Source: Klebsiella pneumoniae
Lineage (GTDB): Bacteria; Pseudomonadota; Gammaproteobacteria; Ga0077536
Reading direction: 5' to 3'
Length of the DNA stretch: 8,556 bases
Assembly: GCA_945873015.1 (NCBI GenBank)
Contig: CAMCBY010000149.1
Coordinates: 1 to 8,556, forward strand
Positions within the stretch are counted from its first letter, which is position 1, and each line of letters opens with the position of its first letter. Below are positions 6,597-8,556 of the stretch, in pieces. The notes beneath the pieces are model-generated. The model had not been told where the DNA came from and ran no database searches. It saw only the letters and a list, made by a program, of their open reading frames with translations. The position numbers and the translations under genes are program-made.

Positions 6597-6677
6597 AATG
6601 TCAGGCTGAAGCCTGACCCACAGTGAAGTCACCAAGAGCAGACAAATTCATTGTGGGTCAGACTTCAGTCTGACATT
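6597..6677. repeat. Inner palindrome pair of a second repeat family, nested in the outer pair
   Basis: The left arm (6597-6622, TGTCAGGCTGAAGCCTGAC then CCACA) and right arm (6652-6677, TGTGGGTCAGACTTCAGTC then TGACA) are inverted copies with two differences. Each is a hairpin by itself: GTCAGGCT with AGCCTGAC, and GTCAGACT with AGTCTGAC, each around a two-base loop. The two differences between the arms form a compensating pair within each hairpin, so both keep an 8-bp stem. The sequence differs from the outer family but has the same architecture. The 29 bases between the arms show no coding signal. Confidence 0.85.
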
Positions 6678-6689
6678 TGAGACATCAGC

Positions 6690-6713
6690 TTCGAGCCTCA
6701 TCCCCGGCTCGAA
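6690..6713. repeat. Additional hairpin next to the outer right arm
   Basis: TTCGAGCC (6690-6697) and GGCTCGAA (6706-6713) form a perfect 8-bp stem around TCATCCCC, touching the right arm of the outer palindrome pair. The words CTCGAATGTG also precede the equivalent arm at 7951, so part of this flank belongs to the repeat unit. Confidence 0.6.
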
Positions 6714-6732
6714 TGTGCGAATGAATTCGCAC

Positions 6733-7446
6733 CTACAGGGGTGGGCAGTGCACCGCGATGCGGTCCTTCAGCGCCACTTCGCGGGCGCTGACCTTGGCCC
6801 GATAGGCCAACACTTCCACGCCCGCAGCCAGCGCTTCGCGCAGGGTGCGGCCGTACAGCGGGTCGATGTTGTCCGCCGGGCGGACTTCATCGACGTCGGC
6901 GCGCTGCACGCAGTACACCAGCACCGCGCGCAGGCCTTCGGCTTTCAGACGTATGAGTTCGCGCAGATGTTTGGCGCCGCGCGCGCTGACCGCGTCGGGA
7001 AACAGCGCCACGCGGTTCTCGACCGCCGCAGTGACGTTCTTCACTTCGACATAACAGTCAGCACGGTCTTCGTTTTGCAGGAGAAAGTCGATGCGACTGC
7101 GTTCAATGCCGAAAGGTACTTCACCACGCAGGCTCTCGTAGCCGCCAAGTTCGGCGAGCACGCCATTGTCGATGGCCTCCCTCACCAGTCGGTTGGGCAG
7201 GCCGGTATTGATGCCGACTTTGATCTTGCCGACTTCAACCAGCTCCCAGGTGTGGCGATATTTGCGCGTCGGCGCATCGCTGGTCGATAACCACACGCGG
7301 CTGCCCGGCGTGCAGCAGCCGAGCATCGAGCCGGTATTGGGGCAGGCGGCGGTCAGCCGCGTGCCATCGTCGAGTTCGCAGTCGGCCAGAAAACGCTGAT
7401 ACCGACGCAACAAACGTGCAGCGATGAGATTCTGTTTGAATTTCAC
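6733..7446 (-). CDS. sfsA: SfsA family protein (sugar fermentation stimulation / putative nuclease)
   Basis: A 237-residue SfsA protein. The family was named from an E. coli maltose-metabolism phenotype. It combines an N-terminal OB-like DNA-binding domain with a PD-(D/E)XK-like nuclease domain; its true cellular role remains uncertain. Seen here are RRYQRFLAD (14-22), CPNTGSMLGCCTPG (35-48), RKYRHTWEL (61-69), the nuclease core ERSRIDF with Asp120, CYVEVKNVT with Glu134 and Lys136, FPDAVSARGAKHLREL (149-164) and GVEVLAYRAKVS (209-220). The GTG at 7446 is preferred as start because from it the N-terminus lines up residue for residue with E. coli SfsA as I recall it. A TTG at 7464 is also in frame but touches AGGA with no spacing. 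Twenty bases separate it from the upstream PPOX gene, implying an operon. Its TAG stop (6733-6735) is within the right arm of the outer palindrome. Confidence 0.93.
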   Translation of the reverse strand: MKFKQNLIAARLLRRYQRFLADCELDDGTRLTAACPNTGSMLGCCTPGSRVWLSTSDAPTRKYRHTWELVEVGKIKVGINTGLPNRLVREAIDNGVLAELGGYESLRGEVPFGIERSRIDFLLQNEDRADCYVEVKNVTAAVENRVALFPDAVSARGAKHLRELIRLKAEGLRAVLVYCVQRADVDEVRPADNIDPLYGRTLREALAAGVEVLAYRAKVSAREVALKDRIAVHCPPL

Positions 7447-7466
7447 AGGCGTAAGCGGACGCAATC

Positions 7467-7847
7467 CTACAGACGGATTTCGATATAGGCGCGCTGCTCA
7501 AAACGACCGCTCAATTTCGCCATCGCATCGAGCAGCCACATCTGCCAACCATATTTGGTGCGCAGCAGACGCAGAGCTGAGGTGACAGTCGCCGGGGCAT
7601 CGACCAGGCGGGCCTGGGCTTCGAGCCACGGCCCCGCCACCACGCCGCGATAATTGCAGGCCGCGAGCCGCACACGGCCGTTGGCGCGAATGCGCTTGAC
7701 CTTGCCGACCTCGGGCGCGCTGAACACGTAGAACACACCATCGGCGCCCGCCATCCACACCGGCGTGCACACCTCGCGCCCGTCGCGTCGATAGGTGGCG
7801 AGACTCACATAGCGCTCACGGACAGGATCAAGGGCAATGCTGCTCAT
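7467..7847 (-). CDS. PPOX-class split-barrel oxidoreductase (possibly F420-dependent)
   Basis: A 126-residue protein of the pyridoxamine-5'-phosphate-oxidase-like split-barrel fold, closest in pattern to the small 'PPOX class F420-dependent' group typified by mycobacterial Rv2061. Visible are RYVSLATYRRDGREVCTPVW (12-31), VFYVFSAPEVGKVKRIRAN (38-56), RVRLAACNYRGVVAGPWLEA (58-77) and the C-terminal LLRTKYGWQMWLL (94-106). These are the strands and the K-R cluster that bind FMN or F420 phosphate. It would work as a dimer in the cytoplasm; the substrate is unknown. The ATG at 7847 is preferred because GGAG lies six bases before it. A TTG five codons upstream is in frame without a ribosome site. 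It is the first gene of a PPOX-sfsA operon and is divergent from the second luciferase-like gene. Whether this organism makes F420 cannot be told here. Confidence 0.85.
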   Translation of the reverse strand: MSSIALDPVRERYVSLATYRRDGREVCTPVWMAGADGVFYVFSAPEVGKVKRIRANGRVRLAACNYRGVVAGPWLEAQARLVDAPATVTSALRLLRTKYGWQMWLLDAMAKLSGRFEQRAYIEIRL

Positions 7848-7887
7848 CAAGAACTCCGACAAAATAAGGCCTTGGCACTATATCCCT

Positions 7888-7975
7888 CTGTAGGTGCGAA
7901 TTCATTCGCACATAAAATGGCCTGACTGGACGTCATGGTTCGCCCTCGAATGTGCGAATGAATTCGCACCTACAG
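7888..7975. repeat. Second REP-like palindrome pair (perfect copy) in a divergent promoter region
   Basis: The arms 7888-7912 and 7951-7975 are exact 25-bp inverted copies separated by 38 bases. They match the outer pair at 6538-6738; the right arms of the two elements are identical and share flanks (CTCGAA before, GG after). Each arm also folds on itself (GTGCGAAT with ATTCGCAC). It lies 41 bases upstream of the PPOX start codon and 97 bases before the luciferase-like start, so it may separate or affect the two promoters. Confidence 0.9.
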
Positions 7976-8026
7976 GTCGCGTACTGCCCCGTCCCATCGG
8001 GGGGCGTCGTGACAGGCGAACGCACG

Positions 8027-8032
8027 TACAAT
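8027..8032 (+). promoter_or_regulatory. Possible -10 element of the second luciferase-like gene
   Basis: TACAAT is a good -10 match 40 bases before the start codon. The nearest -35-like word, GTGACA (8009-8014), is only 12 bases upstream, too close for a standard sigma70 promoter, so the assignment is weak. Confidence 0.3.
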
Positions 8033-8071
8033 GCCACCCGCGTTTCGCGTCATCACACACAGGAGAACACC

Positions 8072-8556
8072 ATGGAGTTCGGCGTCGCTTTTACTTCGCG
8101 CATCGGGGATTACGACCTGGTGGCCCTGGCCGAATCACTCGGCTTCGATCAGGCATGGTTCTTCGATTCCCAGATGATCTACTCCGACGTCTACGCGACG
8201 ATGGCGGTCGCAGCACGCGAGACGCGACGTATCCGGCTCGCGACCGGCGTGGCGGTGCCGACCACGCGCATGGCGCCGGTCATCGCCCATTCCATCGCCA
8301 GCATCGCCGAACTCGCACCGGGCCGTGTTGAACTCGGCGTCGGCAATGGCAATACGGCGCGCCTGACCATGGGCCTGCAACCGGTGCCGCTCGGTCGCAT
8401 GAAGCGTGAGATTCGCACCATTCAGGCCTTGTTACGCGGCGAAACAACCTTGCATGAAGCCGAAGGCCAGAGCCACCTCATTCAACTGCTGCATCGTCAC
8501 GACGGATTCATCAATCTCGATCATCACATTCCCGTCACGCTGTCGGCTTTCGGTGA
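8072..8556 (+). CDS. Second luciferase-like (LLM / MER-like) oxidoreductase, C-terminal part beyond the window
   Basis: The first 161 residues of a luciferase-superfamily oxidoreductase of the F420-dependent methylene-tetrahydromethanopterin-reductase-like group; the frame is open at the right edge. The start strand MEFGVAFTSRIGDY, the LAESLGFDQAWFFDSQ block (19-34), the barrel segment RIRLATGVAVPTTRMAPVIAH written over residues 53-73, then APGRVELGVGNGNTAR (82-97) with the G-x-G-x-G cofactor turn, and IPVTLSAFG at the edge all fit the family, as does KREIRTIQALLRGE (111-124). AGGAG at 8061-8065, six bases upstream, fixes the start. Members use FMN or F420, and the sequence alone does not decide. 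It is not a duplicate of the monooxygenase at 1304: length, motifs and N-terminus differ. Its partner across the divergent promoter is a PPOX protein, another flavin/F420-type enzyme. Confidence 0.9.
   Translation, partial: MEFGVAFTSRIGDYDLVALAESLGFDQAWFFDSQMIYSDVYATMAVAARETRRIRLATGVAVPTTRMAPVIAHSIASIAELAPGRVELGVGNGNTARLTMGLQPVPLGRMKREIRTIQALLRGETTLHEAEGQSHLIQLLHRHDGFINLDHHIPVTLSAFG

Larger units (their letters stand above)
6538..6738. repeat. Outer REP-like palindrome pair between convergent toxin and sfsA genes
   Basis: The left arm (6538-6560) and right arm (6714-6738) are inverted copies of one sequence, TGTAGGTGCGAATTC followed by ATTCGCAC, with one difference (C at 6548 in the left arm). 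Each arm is also a hairpin by itself, GTGCGAAT with ATTCGCAC around two bases. The same pair occurs again at 7888-7975 in perfect form. This is the layout of REP doublets mobilised by RAYT-type transposases, and resembles GTAGG-headed REPs known from Pseudomonas. No transposase gene is present. The element starts over the toxin stop codon and ends over the sfsA stop codon. Confidence 0.85.

Noticed and set aside
5799..7290. Frames opposite the RES toxin (5799-6347, minus) and opposite sfsA (6715-7290, plus)
   Set aside because: Both are antisense shadows of recognised genes, and the second runs through the palindromic repeat.
6538..7975. CRISPR array suggested by recurring short palindromes
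   Set aside because: There are only two repeat pairs, in inverted rather than direct orientation, with spacers of very different length, and no cas gene.

Overview
The window is GC-rich with compact bacterial gene packing. It most resembles an uncultured or environmental gammaproteobacterium. That placement rests on the gene repertoire: an SfsA protein that aligns from its first residue with my recollection of the E. coli protein, an OsmC-family peroxiredoxin, an Xre/RES toxin-antitoxin pair, a PEP-CTERM-like surface protein, and Pseudomonas-style REP palindromes. It is an inference from sequence reading, not a search result.

Layout, left to right. (1) Bases 1-889, minus strand: the N-terminal 296 residues of an OafA/YrhL-type acyltransferase-3 membrane protein that runs off the left edge. 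(2) Bases 986-1224: a frameshifted and truncated remnant of a VOC (glyoxalase/extradiol dioxygenase-like) gene. (3) Bases 1304-3357: a two-gene operon of a large luciferase-like flavin monooxygenase and an alpha/beta hydrolase with a complete Ser-Asp-His triad, closed by a clear bidirectional terminator (3391-3424). (4) Bases 3473-4651, minus strand: a secreted protein of unknown function with a signal peptide and a C-terminal PEP-CTERM-like anchor. (5) Bases 4883-5347: an OsmC/Ohr-family peroxiredoxin with a 15-bp palindromic operator candidate upstream. (6) Bases 5434-6542: an Xre/MbcA-type antitoxin overlapping a RES-domain NAD+-degrading toxin. (7) Bases 6538-6738: a nested pair of REP-like palindromes between two convergent genes. 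(8) Bases 6733-7847, minus strand: a PPOX-fold (flavin/F420 split-barrel) oxidoreductase followed by sfsA. (9) Bases 7888-7975: a second, perfect copy of the outer palindrome pair. (10) Bases 8072 to the right edge: the N-terminal half of a second luciferase-like oxidoreductase.

Three flavin/F420-type redox genes (two luciferase-like monooxygenases and one PPOX protein), the hydrolase and the VOC remnant suggest a region devoted to oxidative breakdown of small organic substrates, although no substrate can be read from the sequence. The most unusual observation is structural. The outer palindrome pair at 6538-6738 supplies the TAG stop codon of both convergent genes that flank it (the RES toxin and sfsA), and a second, unrelated palindrome pair sits inside it. 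No rRNA, tRNA, CRISPR array, integrase or complete insertion sequence was seen.
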